Shown here one piece after another: positions 41,359-54,623 of a DNA stretch of 64,000 nt (position 1 is the stretch's first letter; each line of letters opens with the position of its first letter). Origin of the DNA: Deinococcus budaensis. Its GTDB lineage: Bacteria; Deinococcota; Deinococci; Deinococcales; Deinococcaceae. A program made the position numbers and the translations under genes. The DNA is taken from contig NZ_JACHFN010000008.1 of NCBI RefSeq assembly GCF_014201885.1, positions 1 to 64,000 of the forward strand, in the 5' to 3' direction. Below the pieces are notes generated by a model. That model was not told the origin of the DNA, ran no database searches, and saw only the letters and a program-made list of their open reading frames with translations.

Positions 41359-41934
41359 TTATTCCAGCCGCTGGGCGGCAGCGCTGAGGTTGGCCCGCGC
41401 CTGCGCCTCCAGTCCCGCGAACTCCGGGGTCCAGTAGAGGCGTTCGCGGCTCAGAAAGGTCCGCAGCACCTGTGCCCGTCCGGCGCGGTAGGCCGCCTCC
41501 GGCACGAAGGCGTATTCCCGGCGGATCGCCGCGTCGTAGGCCGCGAACACCTGTGGGTCGCTGCCCAGGATGCCCAGGTCGGCGTCGGCCAGCAGCGCCT
41601 CCACGCGCGTCGAAGGCGGGTAGGTATGTTGGGTGACGAGGATCAGCGCCCGGACCCCCCGGAGCAGGCCCGGGTCGGCGTCCTCTGCCCTCAGCCACTT
41701 CCCGAACACGTCCGCACTCCGCGCCTCGTTGTTCCCGGCCTGGGGGTCGGAGATCAGGTCGTGGCCCCAGGCAGCCAGCCTCAGCGCCGGGGTAAGCACA
41801 CCGCGCGAGGCGGGAGCACCGAGCATCTGCTGCACGTGCGCCGCGTCGTGGTAGGCCCGGTCCGGCGCAGCATAAAAGGGGCGCGCGAACGCCTCGGCCC
41901 GCGCGACCAGAGGCTGTCCAACGGGGCCGGTCAC
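41359..41934 (-). CDS. HD-superfamily metal-dependent phosphohydrolase
   Basis: The 191-residue protein has the small stand-alone HD fold: YHDAAHVQQML, the HD pair in LAAWGHDLI, NNEARSADVF and, later, the Asp of LLADADLGILG. Members hydrolyse phosphate esters, often of nucleotides; the substrate is unknown. The GTG start lies 7 bp after the gpsA stop, so the gene is the last of a three-gene run (methyltransferase, gpsA, HD). Confidence 0.8.
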   Translation of the reverse strand: MTGPVGQPLVARAEAFARPFYAAPDRAYHDAAHVQQMLGAPASRGVLTPALRLAAWGHDLISDPQAGNNEARSADVFGKWLRAEDADPGLLRGVRALILVTQHTYPPSTRVEALLADADLGILGSDPQVFAAYDAAIRREYAFVPEAAYRAGRAQVLRTFLSRERLYWTPEFAGLEAQARANLSAAAQRLE

Positions 41935-41941
41935 GCCCGCT

Positions 41942-42928
41942 TCAGCCTTCCAGCTCGGGTTTGGCGTCCCGCTCCATCAGGCTGGAGATGCCCTCGGCCG
42001 GGGTCCACTCGCCACTCGCCACCTGGGCCACCGCCCGCACGATGGGCAGGTCGTGGCCGTGGGCAGTGGCCCAGGCTTCCAGCAGGCCCGCCGTCCGCAG
42101 ACCCTCGACGACCTTGCCGCCCTGCCCGGGGTCCTGCCCACGGGCAATGGCTTCCCCGGCGGCGCGGTTGCGGCTGTGGCGGCTGGTGGCGGTGGCGATC
42201 AGGTCGCCCAGCCCGCTCAGCCCGTAGACGGTGTCCTCGTGGGCGCCCTGCGAGACGAGGTAGCGGCGCATCTCCAGCAGGCCGCGCGTGAGCAGGGCGG
42301 CCTTGGCGTTGTCGCCCAGGCCCAGGCCGTCACCCATTCCCGCCGCCAGCGCGATCACGTTTTTCAGCACGCCGCCCAGTTCCACGCCGACCTCGTCGCG
42401 GCTGGTATAGACGCGCAGGGCGGGGGAGAGCAGCGCCGACTGCACCGCCTCCGCCAGCCCGGGGTCGGTGCTCGCCACCACCGACGCGGCGGGCAGGCCG
42501 CGCCCGATCTCCTCGGCGTGGTTGGGGCCGCTGAGGACCGCCACCCGCCCGAAGCCCAGTCCCCGCGCCAGATCGCTGAGGCGCCCACCGTCCGGGGCCA
42601 GCCCCTTGGCGCACAGCACCACGCCCAGGCCGCGCGGCAGCCCCGCGAGCAGTTCCGGCACCCCGACGCTGGGCACCACAACCAGGGCGAAGTCGGCGCC
42701 CTCGACTGCCCCCCCCAGTTCGGAGGTGACGACCACCCCCGGCGGCAGCGGGACGCCCGGCAGGTACTCACGGTTCTCGCGCACCTCCGAGAGCCGCGCG
42801 GCAAAGTCGGGACGGCGTGCCCAGAGGGTCGCGGGGCGCCCCGCCCGGGTGACCGCCACCGCCAGGGCGCTGCCCCAGCCGCCCGCCCCCAGCACCGGAA
42901 CGCCCTGCCCCGGAACGCTCAGGCCCAT
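41942..42928 (-). CDS. gpsA: glycerol-3-phosphate dehydrogenase [NAD(P)+]
   Basis: GpsA reduces dihydroxyacetone phosphate to sn-glycerol 3-phosphate, the backbone of phospholipids. The 328-residue protein has the Rossmann loop [12 protein letters not shown], the [10 protein letters not shown] block, and catalytic-domain sequence [23 protein letters not shown] with the active-site Lys. ATG 42928 overlaps the end of the methyltransferase gene by 10 bp; four codons of open frame upstream are probably not used. Confidence 0.95.
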   Translation of the reverse strand: MGLSVPGQGVPVLGAGGWGSALAVAVTRAGRPATLWARRPDFAARLSEVRENREYLPGVPLPPGVVVTSELGGAVEGADFALVVVPSVGVPELLAGLPRGLGVVLCAKGLAPDGGRLSDLARGLGFGRVAVLSGPNHAEEIGRGLPAASVVASTDPGLAEAVQSALLSPALRVYTSRDEVGVELGGVLKNVIALAAGMGDGLGLGDNAKAALLTRGLLEMRRYLVSQGAHEDTVYGLSGLGDLIATATSRHSRNRAAGEAIARGQDPGQGGKVVEGLRTAGLLEAWATAHGHDLPIVRAVAQVASGEWTPAEGISSLMERDAKPELEG

Positions 42929-43674
42929 GCGAACACCCACACGCGCGGCGTTTCGGGCGTGGGCGGCGCGTAGTCGGGGTATTCCACGATCTCCCAGCGC
43001 GCGAAGCCCGCCGCCTGCAACAGCGGCTCAAGGTCGGCGGGGTCGTAGCCGCGCTCACGGTGGGTCTCGACGAATTCCTGGGTGCCGCCCGCGCCGTCGT
43101 GGAGGCGGCAAAAGGCCTGCACCACGCCGAGGTTCTCCTCGGGGTCGTGGTGGTGCGACCAGTGGTAATGGACCTCGCGGCCATCCGGGGTGGTCGCCAG
43201 CCCCTCGACCGCGCCGCCCTCCCACAGCTCGCGCACGGCCAGCCGGGTGTTCAGGTCGCAGGCGAGCAGCCCGCCGGGGCGCAGGTGCGCGCGGGCGCGG
43301 GCCAGTGCGGCGCCCAGGTCGGCGGGCGTCAGCAGGTTGTTGAAGCTGTCGAACACGCAGGTCACTAGGTCAAAGGTCTCTCCCAGGTCGAAGGTCCGCA
43401 GGTCGCCCACGTCCAACCGGAGGTCTTCCGGCAACCGGGTGCGCGCCACAGCCAGCATCTCGGGACTGCCGTCCAGACCGCGCACCCGCCAGCCTGCCTG
43501 GTGCAGCTCGCGGGTAAAACCCCCGGTACCGCAGGCGAGGTCGAGCGCCGAGCCGGTCTCCAGCCCCCCGTCGCGGGCGTACGTCAGCACGAAATCCGCC
43601 CAGTGGTCGTACTCCACATCCGCCATGATCGCGTCGTAGACGGCGGCGAGCGCCGTGAAGGGCAGATGGTGCAT
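42919..43674 (-). CDS. SAM-dependent methyltransferase
   Basis: The 251-residue class I methyltransferase shows motif [15 protein letters not shown], motif [15 protein letters not shown] and the post-motif segment [14 protein letters not shown]. The substrate is unknown; the family includes small-molecule and tRNA-modifying enzymes. The start is set by TATAGT 7 nt before ATG 43674, although the frame runs on upstream. It is co-transcribed with gpsA. Confidence 0.85.
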   Translation of the reverse strand: MHHLPFTALAAVYDAIMADVEYDHWADFVLTYARDGGLETGSALDLACGTGGFTRELHQAGWRVRGLDGSPEMLAVARTRLPEDLRLDVGDLRTFDLGETFDLVTCVFDSFNNLLTPADLGAALARARAHLRPGGLLACDLNTRLAVRELWEGGAVEGLATTPDGREVHYHWSHHHDPEENLGVVQAFCRLHDGAGGTQEFVETHRERGYDPADLEPLLQAAGFARWEIVEYPDYAPPTPETPRVWVFAWA

Positions 43675-43681
43675 GGGCGCC

Positions 43682-43687
43682 ACTATA
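43682..43687 (-). promoter_or_regulatory. -10 element (TATAGT), leaderless start of methyltransferase-gpsA-HD operon
   Basis: TATAGT on the minus strand is followed by 7 nt and the ATG at 43674, without a ribosome binding site. Confidence 0.5.
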
Positions 43688-43881
43688 CCCCTGCCCCCTT
43701 CCCGGCTGTGCCCCCTGCACCCCCTCCTTCCCGTGAAGCGGGCGTCAGGTCCCAGCAGCTTTTCCGACTCTAGGTGAGAGGGCGGTGAGACCCCTGGGAA
43801 GGCTTGCCCTGTAGCTCGCGCCCCGGCCTGGCCGCTACGGTGGGAACCGTTACAGGACGCCCATTTCCAGGAGGTTTGCCC

Positions 43882-44349
43882 ATGAAGAACATGCTTGTCG
43901 TCGCCGCCCTCGGTACCCTCGCCCTCTCCTCGTGCAGCGTGTTCGGCACCCGCAGCGCCGCCGTGTCCGGCCAGCTTCAAGGCTTCAGCGCCAACCAGAA
44001 CCTCGGCCTCGCCATCGTGGGCTTCAACAACGGCGTGTACACCGCGACCGGCGCCCAGCCGCAGGTGATCGACAAGTTCCTGACCGGCGGCTACACCCTG
44101 ACCCTGCCGCGCAACGTGCCCCAGGGCACCTACCGGGTGGTCGTGTTCCGCGACAGCAACAGCGACGGCCGCTTCAACACCGGCGACGTGGTCCTCAGCC
44201 GCGACAACGGCAAGCTGCTGGTGTACGCCCGCCAGGACAACGCGGTCTTTGCCGGAACCAAGTTCGGCTGGAACATCTACAACAGCGCCAACCGCGACAT
44301 CCAGACCACCCTCCTCAACAACTACGATCTCGAAGCCGTCTCGCAGTAA
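43882..44349 (+). CDS. lipoprotein of unknown function
   Basis: The 155-residue protein has a lipoprotein signal peptide with lipobox LSSC (Cys19), so it is anchored in a membrane. The rest looks like a beta-sandwich, with [25 protein letters not shown] text near residue 95 that resembles a calcium-binding Asp-rich loop ([12 protein letters not shown]). The function is unknown. CAGGAGGT precedes the ATG and a terminator follows. Confidence 0.75.
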   Translation: MKNMLVVAALGTLALSSCSVFGTRSAAVSGQLQGFSANQNLGLAIVGFNNGVYTATGAQPQVIDKFLTGGYTLTLPRNVPQGTYRVVVFRDSNSDGRFNTGDVVLSRDNGKLLVYARQDNAVFAGTKFGWNIYNSANRDIQTTLLNNYDLEAVSQ

Positions 44350-44370
44350 GGCGAGGGGCGAGACCAGCGA

Positions 44371-44395
44371 AAAGGGGCCTACGGGCCTCTTTTTT
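44371..44395 (+). terminator. rho-independent terminator of the lipoprotein gene
   Basis: GGGGCC-TAC-GGGCCTC forms a short stem followed by TTTTTTT. Confidence 0.75.
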
Positions 44396-44438
44396 GCTGA
44401 CTGTGCCAGAACAGCGGTTGAGGGTCTTCTCCCGGCTG

Positions 44439-45008
<570 letters not shown>

Positions 45009-45043
45009 GGAAAGGAGTTGATCGAAGGTAGCGACAGAACTGC

Positions 45044-45049
45044 TACGCT
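45044..45049 (+). promoter_or_regulatory. -10 element (TACGCT), leaderless start of brnT
   Basis: TACGCT stands 6 nt before GTG 45056. In Brn systems the BrnA-BrnT complex represses this promoter, so an operator is expected here. Confidence 0.5.
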
Positions 45050-45055
45050 GAAAGC

Positions 45056-45322
45056 GTGGCCTTCGACTGGGACGATGCGAATAGTGAACACGTCGCCCGG
45101 CATGGGGTTGAGCCGGAAGAGGCAGAAGCGGCGGCCACCGACCCCGACCGTGTCGCCGCCCCGGCTTACCGCGCCAAGAACGGCGAGCGCCGTCAGGCGG
45201 TGACGGGCAAGACCGAAGCTGGCCGCATCCTGACGGTCGTTCTGACGCGGCGTGGCGGCCTCTTCCGCGTCGTGACCGCCCGCGAAGCCAACGTCAGTGA
45301 GCGCCGCGCTTACCGGAGGTAA
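45056..45322 (+). CDS. brnT: BrnT-type toxin (ribonuclease)
   Basis: BrnT is a RelE-like ribonuclease toxin. The 88-residue protein has the family start FDWDDANSEHVARHGVEPEEAE and the C-terminal strands RILTVVLTRRG and FRVVTAREANVSERRAY with the conserved R..TAR...ERR residues. It is intact. The antitoxin gene follows after 4 bp. The pair lies between two copies of the start of a DUF1802 gene, which marks it as an acquired module. Confidence 0.88.
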   Translation: MAFDWDDANSEHVARHGVEPEEAEAAATDPDRVAAPAYRAKNGERRQAVTGKTEAGRILTVVLTRRGGLFRVVTAREANVSERRAYRR

Positions 45323-45326
45323 CCTC

Positions 45327-45635
45327 GTGACCGACCTCAAGATCATCACGGATATGAAGCAGATTCCCGCCTTTGCTACCGAGGACGAGGAAGGCGAGTT
45401 CTGGGCCACGCATGCTCTGGCCGAACATCTGCTCACGCCGGAGCATGCGGACAGTGACCTACTGCCCCCTGTACGCCCCCGCAAGTCCAACCCCACCAGC
45501 ATTCGCCTGGGCGCCGATCTGGAACGGCGGCTGCGGCATCTGGCCGAACTGAAGGGCACGTCCTACCAGACCTTGCTCAAGGAATTCGTTCTGGAGAGGG
45601 TGTACGAGGAGGAGAAGCGGCTGAAGGTGATCTGA
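45327..45635 (+). CDS. brnA: BrnA-type antitoxin
   Basis: The 102-residue antitoxin shows MKQIPAFATEDEEGEFWATH, a linker with Pro-Arg residues and the ribbon-helix-helix-like part SIRLGADLERRLRHLAELKG followed by SYQTLLKEFVLERVYEEE. It neutralises BrnT and binds the promoter. The GTG start at 45327 has GGAGGT 5 nt upstream; an upstream in-frame start inside brnT is less likely. Confidence 0.88.
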   Translation: MTDLKIITDMKQIPAFATEDEEGEFWATHALAEHLLTPEHADSDLLPPVRPRKSNPTSIRLGADLERRLRHLAELKGTSYQTLLKEFVLERVYEEEKRLKVI

Positions 45636-45750
45636 TCAGGAGTGTGGCAACCTGAGGACCAGTAACCGTGTAATGAGTGGCAAGGGTGGCGTGTGTGAAA
45701 CGCTGGCCGATGTTGTGCCGCAACGCTTTAAGAATGATATGCGAGTACTT

Positions 45751-45867
45751 TTATAAGCCCGCGTGCGTCTCCAGGATGCCGCCCTTGCGGATCAGGAGGG
45801 CGGAGGTGCCGGAGGTCAGGGCCTGACACTGGGTGTCCCATTCTTTGAGGGCGGTGGAGGGGGTCAT
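45751..45867 (-). pseudogene. truncated DUF1802 copy (38 codons)
   Basis: The first 37 codons of the DUF1802 gene are repeated here, one residue changed (Met to Leu in GGI.ETHAG), and the frame then stops. The -10 element and spacing are kept, so a 38-residue peptide could be made. It belongs to the 131-bp duplication around brnTA. Confidence 0.8.
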
Positions 45868-45885
45868 GGGGAGAGGGTAGCGCGG
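45755..45885. repeat. 131-bp direct repeat, copy 2
   Basis: It is the partner of 44878-45008. The AT-richer DNA between 45636 and 45754 just before it contains no gene. Confidence 0.9.
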
Positions 45886-45896
45886 TGGAGGGAAAT

Positions 45897-45920
45897 GAAA
45901 AACCGCCCCGTAGGGCGGCT
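45897..45920 (-). terminator. rho-independent terminator of the pilin gene
   Basis: On the minus strand GCCGCCC-TAC-GGGGCGG is followed by TTTTTC, 24 bp after the pilin stop codon. Confidence 0.8.
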
Positions 45921-45943
45921 TACCAAGCTTACTGAAACGGAGC

Positions 45944-46369
45944 TTACTTGGTGAGCTTGCTGTTGGTGACCTTGTAAGCCGCCCCCGTGCCACCCTGAGC
46001 CGTGGCCATAGACACGTCAAACGAGTAAGAACCAGCTCCAGAAACCGTTTCAGTGCCCGCACCAATCACCACTCCAGCCTTGAGGCAAGGAGCAATGGTG
46101 TCAGTATCAAACGTAGCGCCAGTAGGAGCAGTGACAGTAATGCTGTTGGCAGTGGCGAGCTTAGTAGCAGCTGTAATAACTCCAGCGCCGTCAGTTTCAC
46201 GCAGGGCGTTAGCAGTCTGAATCGCTTTGCCGCAGGAGAGAGCAGACTGATCCTGAGCGCGAGCACGCGCCCCCAGCAGGTTAGGAATCAGCACCGCCGC
46301 CAGAATGCCGATAATCGCAATCACAATCAGAAGCTCGATCAGGGTGAAGCCTTGCGTGTTGTTCTTCAT
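45944..46369 (-). CDS. type IV pilin
   Basis: The 141-residue prepilin has a short positive leader (MKNNTQG), the peptidase cut site before FTLIE, and the hydrophobic helix FTLIELLIVIAIIGILAAV. Mature pilins assemble into fibres for adhesion, motility or DNA uptake. Two cysteines (LSCGKA and APCLKA) could form the usual disulfide loop. GC content is clearly lower than in neighbours. AGGAGAG fixes the ATG; the frame runs on upstream without meaning. No other pilus genes are present in the window. Confidence 0.9.
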   Translation of the reverse strand: MKNNTQGFTLIELLIVIAIIGILAAVLIPNLLGARARAQDQSALSCGKAIQTANALRETDGAGVITAATKLATANSITVTAPTGATFDTDTIAPCLKAGVVIGAGTETVSGAGSYSFDVSMATAQGGTGAAYKVTNSKLTK

Positions 46370-46735
46370 GGTGCTCTCCTTGGTGGGCCGTCGGGATAAG
46401 GGATCGGGAGAATGACCCTCGGGCCGCTGTATGGCTTGGGCAGGTGCGGGTGTCTCCCGTCCTTGCTGAGATCCACGGTATTTATCCGGCTCTAACAGAG
46501 GTCTTACGATTCGGGCGCCCGCCGGGGGGGTTAGGGGGGGCGGCTTCACAGCGGGCGGCGGTGGTATGATGCGCGGCAGTTCAGCCTGACCCTGCTTCCC
46601 GGCATGGCCCAGGCGAACGGGGTGCACCCGGCCCCGACCTCACTTCATCCCCCAGCACGCACGGCGCGCCCCGGTCCCGACTTTGGGACGGTCAGGCGGC
46701 GCGTCCTCCCCGCCGCGTGCGCGGAAAGGCCCTGC
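46370..46735. other. divergent intergenic region between pilin and dnaB
   Basis: This 366-bp stretch has no gene. It contains a possible dnaB -10 element TATGAT at 46565-46570, without a clear -35 box, and, for the pilin on the minus strand, an AT-rich block GGATAAATACC near 46482-46492. Nothing else was recognised. Confidence 0.4.
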
Positions 46736-49326
<2,591 letters not shown>

Positions 49327-49327
<1 letters not shown>

Positions 49328-50007
49328 TGACCGAGGACCTCAAGGCGGCGGCCGGGGGCGCGGGCGGGCAACGGCGGCGCAGGCGGCGCCGCACGCCCCG
49401 CACCCCGGCCCAGGGCGGCGGACCGGGGCAGGTGTCGGGGGCGACCGCCGTGCCGGTGCCTGCCGCCCCGCAAAAGCGCGGGCAAAAGCGGCCGCTGGCG
49501 GCCCCGCGCATCGGCGTGGGCTGCGTGGTGCTGCGCGGCGACGAGATTCTGCTGGTGCGCGAGCGGGGGCGCTGGTCGCTGCCCAAGGGCGGGCTGGAAT
49601 CCGGCGAACTCGTGCAGGAAGGCGCCCGGCGCGAGACCTACGAGGAAAGTGGGCTGGTGGTCGAGCTGCGCGACCTCGCCTTTATCGTCGAGTTTCAGGC
49701 GCAGACCTGGGGCCACCACCTCCAGTTTTTCTACACCGCCCGTGAGGTCGGCGGCACCCTGCAACCGCGCGACCCCGACCGCGACGTGCAGGAGGCGAAG
49801 TTCGTGCCCATCCGGCAGTTGCGCGAGTTCATTCGTTTCCGCCCCCGGCTGGTCGCGCTGGAAACCTGGCTGCGCGAGCGTCGGCCCCGGCATTTCGTCT
49901 TCAACCTCGACAAGGAACCCGCCATGCTCCGCAAGCGGCGGCGGGTGGGCGTGGGCGCCGTCGAGCCGGACTTCTCCGACGAGCCGACCGACGAAGCCGA
50001 CCTGTAG
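49327..50007 (+). CDS. Nudix hydrolase with basic N-terminal extension
   Basis: The 226-residue protein has an Arg-rich N-terminal extension (RRRRRRRTPRTP near residue 16), then a Nudix domain with the full box G-x5-E-x7-RETYEESGL at about residues 87-109. The C-terminal tail is acidic. Domain order and WSLPKGGLESGE resemble diadenosine-polyphosphate hydrolases; the basic extension suggests nucleic-acid or ribosome contact. Its ATG overlaps the dnaB stop codon. Confidence 0.85.
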
Positions 50008-50088
50008 CCCCCGCCCTGTCCACGGAGAGACCCTTCCCGGAGGGTGCCGAACGGACCGCAGGGCTTTCTCTCCCGGCGTTTTTTCTGC

Positions 50089-50094
50089 TACCAT
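50089..50094 (+). promoter_or_regulatory. -10 element (TACCAT), leaderless start
   Basis: TACCAT, then CAGAAT, then ATG 50101; no ribosome binding site. Confidence 0.5.
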
Positions 50095-50100
50095 CAGAAT

Positions 50101-50322
50101 ATGAAGCGTTCGTTACGTGACAAGTCCGGTCGGGAGGAAGGGCCTGCCTACCCGGTCAGCGGACGCGGGTACGCCCACGTCTGCCCGTCTTGCGGCGAGG
50201 CCCTGGCCCTGTTCGACCTGCGCGACGGGGACCAGGCCTACTGGTGCCTGCCCTGCGGCAAGGGCCACCGCGCGGGCGATCCGCCGCCCGGCGCGCTGCG
50301 GCCCTTGCCCCACGCGGGCTGA
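50101..50322 (+). CDS. small zinc-ribbon protein
   Basis: The 73-residue protein has two CxxC knuckles, HVCPSCGEALAL and YWCLPCGKGH, spaced 22 residues apart, the pattern of a zinc ribbon. The family is not recognised; such proteins often bind nucleic acids. It starts the run zinc ribbon-SDR-nrdR, although the SDR gene has its own promoter. Confidence 0.65.
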   Translation: MKRSLRDKSGREEGPAYPVSGRGYAHVCPSCGEALALFDLRDGDQAYWCLPCGKGHRAGDPPPGALRPLPHAG

Positions 50323-50361
50323 CCCGCTCCCCGCCTGCCCCGTCCTGGCGGGTGGGGGCGG

Positions 50362-50367
50362 TATGCT
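50362..50367 (+). promoter_or_regulatory. -10 element (TATGCT), leaderless start of SDR-nrdR
   Basis: TATGCT is followed by 7 nt and ATG 50375. If this is the start of transcription, the in-frame ATG at 50363 cannot be used. Confidence 0.45.
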
Positions 50368-50374
50368 GGGGGCG

Positions 50375-51094
50375 ATGACTTCCGACTTTGCCGCCGCTCC
50401 CGAGTCCCCGGCGCCGCCGCTGCTGGCCGGGCAGGTGATCGCGGTGACGGGCGCGGACCAGGGGTACGGCCGGGCGATCAGCGCCGGGCTGGCGCGGGCG
50501 GGCGCGAGCGTGGTCCTGATCGGCGGCAACAGCGAGACGCTGGCCTCCGCCGCGAGCAGCCTGGAACTCGCGGGCGGCACCGCGATTCCGCTCAAGGCCG
50601 ACGTGGGTGTGCCGCTGGACTGGCTCAGCGCGCAAAACCGCATTCTGGAGATTTTCGGGGCGCTGCACGGCATCGTGCATCTGGCCGACAAACGGGCGCA
50701 CACCAACTTCACGCTGCTCAGCGAGAACGAGTGGATGGACCTGTTCAACTGCAACGTGAAAAGCAGCGTCGCCATCGCCCAGATCGTGCGCCGCCGCCTC
50801 TCGGGAACCTGGCTGACCATCATCGGCCCGCACCTCGACGAGCCGGGGTTGCAGGTCCATCCCCAGCGCGGCGCGATCCGGGGCCTCGTCGAGCACGCGC
50901 ACGACGAGGAACTGCGGGTGAACCTGGTGTTGCCGGGCCGGGCCAGCAGCGGCGACGAGGCCCTCGACCGCCCGCTGGCCGAGGCGGTGCTGATGCTCGC
51001 CGCGCCCACGCTCTCGCACCTGCGCGGCACGGTGCTGGAAGTCCCGCTGCCCCCGGTGCCCCGGGTGCGCGTCTCGGAAGTCAACCTCCGGTGA
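50375..51094 (+). CDS. SDR-fold protein lacking the catalytic Tyr-Lys motif
   Basis: The 239-residue protein has the Rossmann start VIAVTGADQGYGRAIS (TGxxxGxG) and VVLIGGNSETL of short-chain dehydrogenases. The NNAG motif is replaced by HLADKR, and the place of YxxxK reads VHPQRGAIRGL, without Tyr or Lys in register. It is therefore probably not a classical oxidoreductase and may act as a nucleotide-binding or regulatory protein. Its stop overlaps the start of nrdR (GTGA), which links it to deoxynucleotide control. Confidence 0.75.
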   Translation: MTSDFAAAPESPAPPLLAGQVIAVTGADQGYGRAISAGLARAGASVVLIGGNSETLASAASSLELAGGTAIPLKADVGVPLDWLSAQNRILEIFGALHGIVHLADKRAHTNFTLLSENEWMDLFNCNVKSSVAIAQIVRRRLSGTWLTIIGPHLDEPGLQVHPQRGAIRGLVEHAHDEELRVNLVLPGRASSGDEALDRPLAEAVLMLAAPTLSHLRGTVLEVPLPPVPRVRVSEVNLR

Positions 51095-51543
51095 GGTGCC
51101 CTTACTGCTCGGCGCCCGACTCCAAGGTCGTCAACTCGCGCCCGGGGGCCGACGGGGCCAGCATCCGCCGCCGCCGCGAGTGCCTGCGCTGTGCCCGGCG
51201 CTTCACGACCTACGAGCGCGCCCAGCTCGAACCCCTGATGGTGGTCAAACGCGGCGGGCAGCGCGAGGCCTTCAATCCCGATAAGCTGCTGCGCGGCCTG
51301 ACCCTCGCCACCGAGAAACGCCCGGTGGACCCCGAACGCTTGCGCGCCTTTGCCTACGGGTTCGAGGACGAGGTGGGGGTCCCGGAGCTGCCCAGCGGCG
51401 AGATCGGCAAGCGGGCGATGAGCTTTCTGCGCCCGCTCGACGACGTGGCCTATATCCGCTTCGCCAGCGTCTACCGGGATTTCGATTCGCTGGAGCGCTT
51501 CATCGAGGAAATTCGGGGGCTGAAAGACGCCGGGGACGGTTAG
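51091..51543 (+). CDS. nrdR: ribonucleotide reductase repressor NrdR
   Basis: NrdR represses ribonucleotide reductase genes in response to dATP/ATP. The 150-residue protein starts with the zinc ribbon RCPYCSAPDSKVVNSRPG and ECLRCARRFTTYER (four Cys) and continues with the ATP-cone domain VVKRGGQREAFNPDKLLRGL. The end FASVYRDFDSLERFIEEI is typical. The GTG start overlaps the SDR gene. Confidence 0.96.
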   Translation: MRCPYCSAPDSKVVNSRPGADGASIRRRRECLRCARRFTTYERAQLEPLMVVKRGGQREAFNPDKLLRGLTLATEKRPVDPERLRAFAYGFEDEVGVPELPSGEIGKRAMSFLRPLDDVAYIRFASVYRDFDSLERFIEEIRGLKDAGDG

Positions 51544-51778
51544 AACGCGCGCCGCGCCCGTCACCCCGGCCGCCCGCTGAAACGTGCGCGGACCGCCTGA
51601 GCAGTCCCCCCCCGGCCCCTGGGAGTCAGCCCGCCTTCGCCCACGGGTCTCGGCGGACCCGCACGGCGGCGTTGGCCGTCTGGGTAAGGAAGTCCGGGCA
51701 GAGGAAGCGCGCATCCGGTTCAGGCGGCCTCTTCCTTCCCGCGACCAGGCGGCGAGCCTCACTCAGCCCTGCGCTCGC

Positions 51779-52798
<1,020 letters not shown>

Positions 52799-53004
52799 AG
52801 ACTCCTCCTTTCAAAAAAAGCGTCCGCCACGCGGGACTCTCGCGGGCGGCCGGAAAACCCCTGGGCCGCCCTCAGGGGGCTGTGGTCGTCCGGCGGCACA
52901 TGGGGGCAAGGTACGGTGCCGGGGGCCGGGGGGTCAAGCGGCCCTTTCCTGGTTGAGGAAGTGCTCAAGGTGGGCCGGGGTGGAGCCGCCCGGCCCGGCT
53001 CTGG

Positions 53005-53010
53005 TACGGT
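53005..53010 (+). promoter_or_regulatory. -10 element (TACGGT), leaderless start
   Basis: TACGGT stands 5 nt before ATG 53016, which also begins the signal peptide. Confidence 0.45.
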
Positions 53011-53015
53011 CAGGT

Positions 53016-54596
53016 ATGCGCGCTCACTTTCTTTCGGCCCTGACCCTGAGCCTGCTTGCCGTCGCCGCTGCCCAGACCGGGGAGGCCCAGACTGGGGGGG
53101 CACAGACCGGAAGTGCCCAGCCGGGTCAGGCGCCGCCTCAGACCGCCGCCCCGACCTCCGCCCAGCAGGAGGCGGCCCTCCAGCTGCTCACCCGCGTGTT
53201 CGGCGCCGAAACGGTGGACGCCGCCCTCTTCGCGCCGGAGTTCCTGGCGCAGGTGCCTGCCGCCGCCCTCACCCGGACCTTCGCGGAGGTCCGCGCCGGG
53301 TTTGGCCGCTTTGTGCGGGTGGACGTGTCGGGCGCGGTGCCGCAGGTCGTCTATGAACGCGGTGCGCTGAACGTCACGCAGTTCGCGCTGAACGCGCAGG
53401 GCCTGATCACGGCCTTGGCCATCGCCCCAGCTCCGCCGCAGGGCACGGCCCAGACTGCCGCCCTGCTCTCCCGCGTCTTCGGGCCGCAGACCGTGGAGGC
53501 GTCGCTCTTTGCCCCGGCCTTTCTCGCCCAGGTTCCGGCGACGGCCCTGGGTGACCTGCTGGCGGGCCTGCGCGCGCAGTTCGGGGCCTTTGTGCGGGTG
53601 GACACGTCGGGCGCGCTGCCGCAGGTCGTCTACGAACGCGGCGTGCTGAACATCACGCAGTTTGCCCTGGACGCGCAGGGGCGGATCGCGGCGCTGGTGT
53701 TCGCGCCCGTCACGCCGCAGGTCACCTTCACCTCGCTGGAGGAGGCGCAGGCCGCCTTCGCCGCGCTGCCGGGACAGGTCAGCCTGCTGGTGCGCGAGGT
53801 CGGGCCGGTGCAGACGGGGCCAGCCGCCATGCCGCCGCGCACGCTCGCCGCGCTGAATCCGGGGCGGTTGCTGGCCGTCGGCTCGACCTTCAAATTGGCG
53901 GTCCTGAGCGAGTTGCAGGCCCAGGTCACCCGGGGCGAGCGAGGCTGGACCGACGAGGTGGCCCTGACGGACGCGGACCGGAGCCTGCCCAGCGGCACCC
54001 TGCAAGACGCGCCGCTGGGCAGCCGCTTTGCGCTGCGCGACCTCGCCGCGCGGATGATCGCCCAGAGCGACAACACCGCCACCGACCTGCTGCTGCGGGT
54101 GGTCGGGCGCGCGGGGGTGGAAGCGCGGCTGGGCCAGACGGCCATGCCGAGTACCCGCGAGGCTTTCGCGCTGAAAAACCCTGCCAACCTGGCGCTGCTG
54201 CGCGCTTACCGCGCGGCGGGCCTGAACCGCGACGCCCGCCGCGCGGTGCTGGCGCAGGCGGCGACGGCGCCGCTGCCGGGCGTGAACGTGTTTCTGGCTG
54301 GCCCGGTCGCGCGCGACGTGGAGTGGTTCGCCAGCACCGAGCGGCTCTGCACCCTGATGGCCGATGTGGCGGCCCTGCCCGAGACGACCCTCAACCCCGG
54401 CGTGGCCGACCCCGCCGACTTCGCGCGGGTCAGCTACAAGGGCGGCAGCGAGGGCGGCGTGCTGAACCTCACCACCCAGGTCACCACCCAGGCGGGGCGT
54501 AACCTCTGTGTCAGCGCCACCTGGAACGATGCCCGCACGCTCAACGACGCGCAGTTCGTCGCCCTGTACAGCGGCCTGCTGAAGCTGCTGCGCTAG
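53016..54596 (+). CDS. secreted beta-lactamase-like serine hydrolase with duplicated N-terminal domain
   Basis: The 526-residue protein has a signal peptide (1-19), a short QTG repeat ([16 protein letters not shown]) and two tandem copies of an 85-residue domain (about 55-139 and 148-233; both contain LFAP.FLAQVPA and [13 protein letters not shown] text). Residues 235-526 form a class A beta-lactamase-like domain with the active Ser290 in STFK, SDN at 351-353 and KGG at 475-477 in place of KTG. The duplicated domain resembles the one preceding such domains in ORF12/LpqF-like proteins. Actual beta-lactam hydrolysis is uncertain. ATG 53016 is supported by signal peptide and promoter. Confidence 0.82.
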   Translation: MRAHFLSALTLSLLAVAAAQTGEAQTGGAQTGSAQPGQAPPQTAAPTSAQQEAALQLLTRVFGAETVDAALFAPEFLAQVPAAALTRTFAEVRAGFGRFVRVDVSGAVPQVVYERGALNVTQFALNAQGLITALAIAPAPPQGTAQTAALLSRVFGPQTVEASLFAPAFLAQVPATALGDLLAGLRAQFGAFVRVDTSGALPQVVYERGVLNITQFALDAQGRIAALVFAPVTPQVTFTSLEEAQAAFAALPGQVSLLVREVGPVQTGPAAMPPRTLAALNPGRLLAVGSTFKLAVLSELQAQVTRGERGWTDEVALTDADRSLPSGTLQDAPLGSRFALRDLAARMIAQSDNTATDLLLRVVGRAGVEARLGQTAMPSTREAFALKNPANLALLRAYRAAGLNRDARRAVLAQAATAPLPGVNVFLAGPVARDVEWFASTERLCTLMADVAALPETTLNPGVADPADFARVSYKGGSEGGVLNLTTQVTTQAGRNLCVSATWNDARTLNDAQFVALYSGLLKLLR

Positions 54597-54623
54597 GGAG
54601 CCTGCCCTGCCCCGTTCCGGAAA

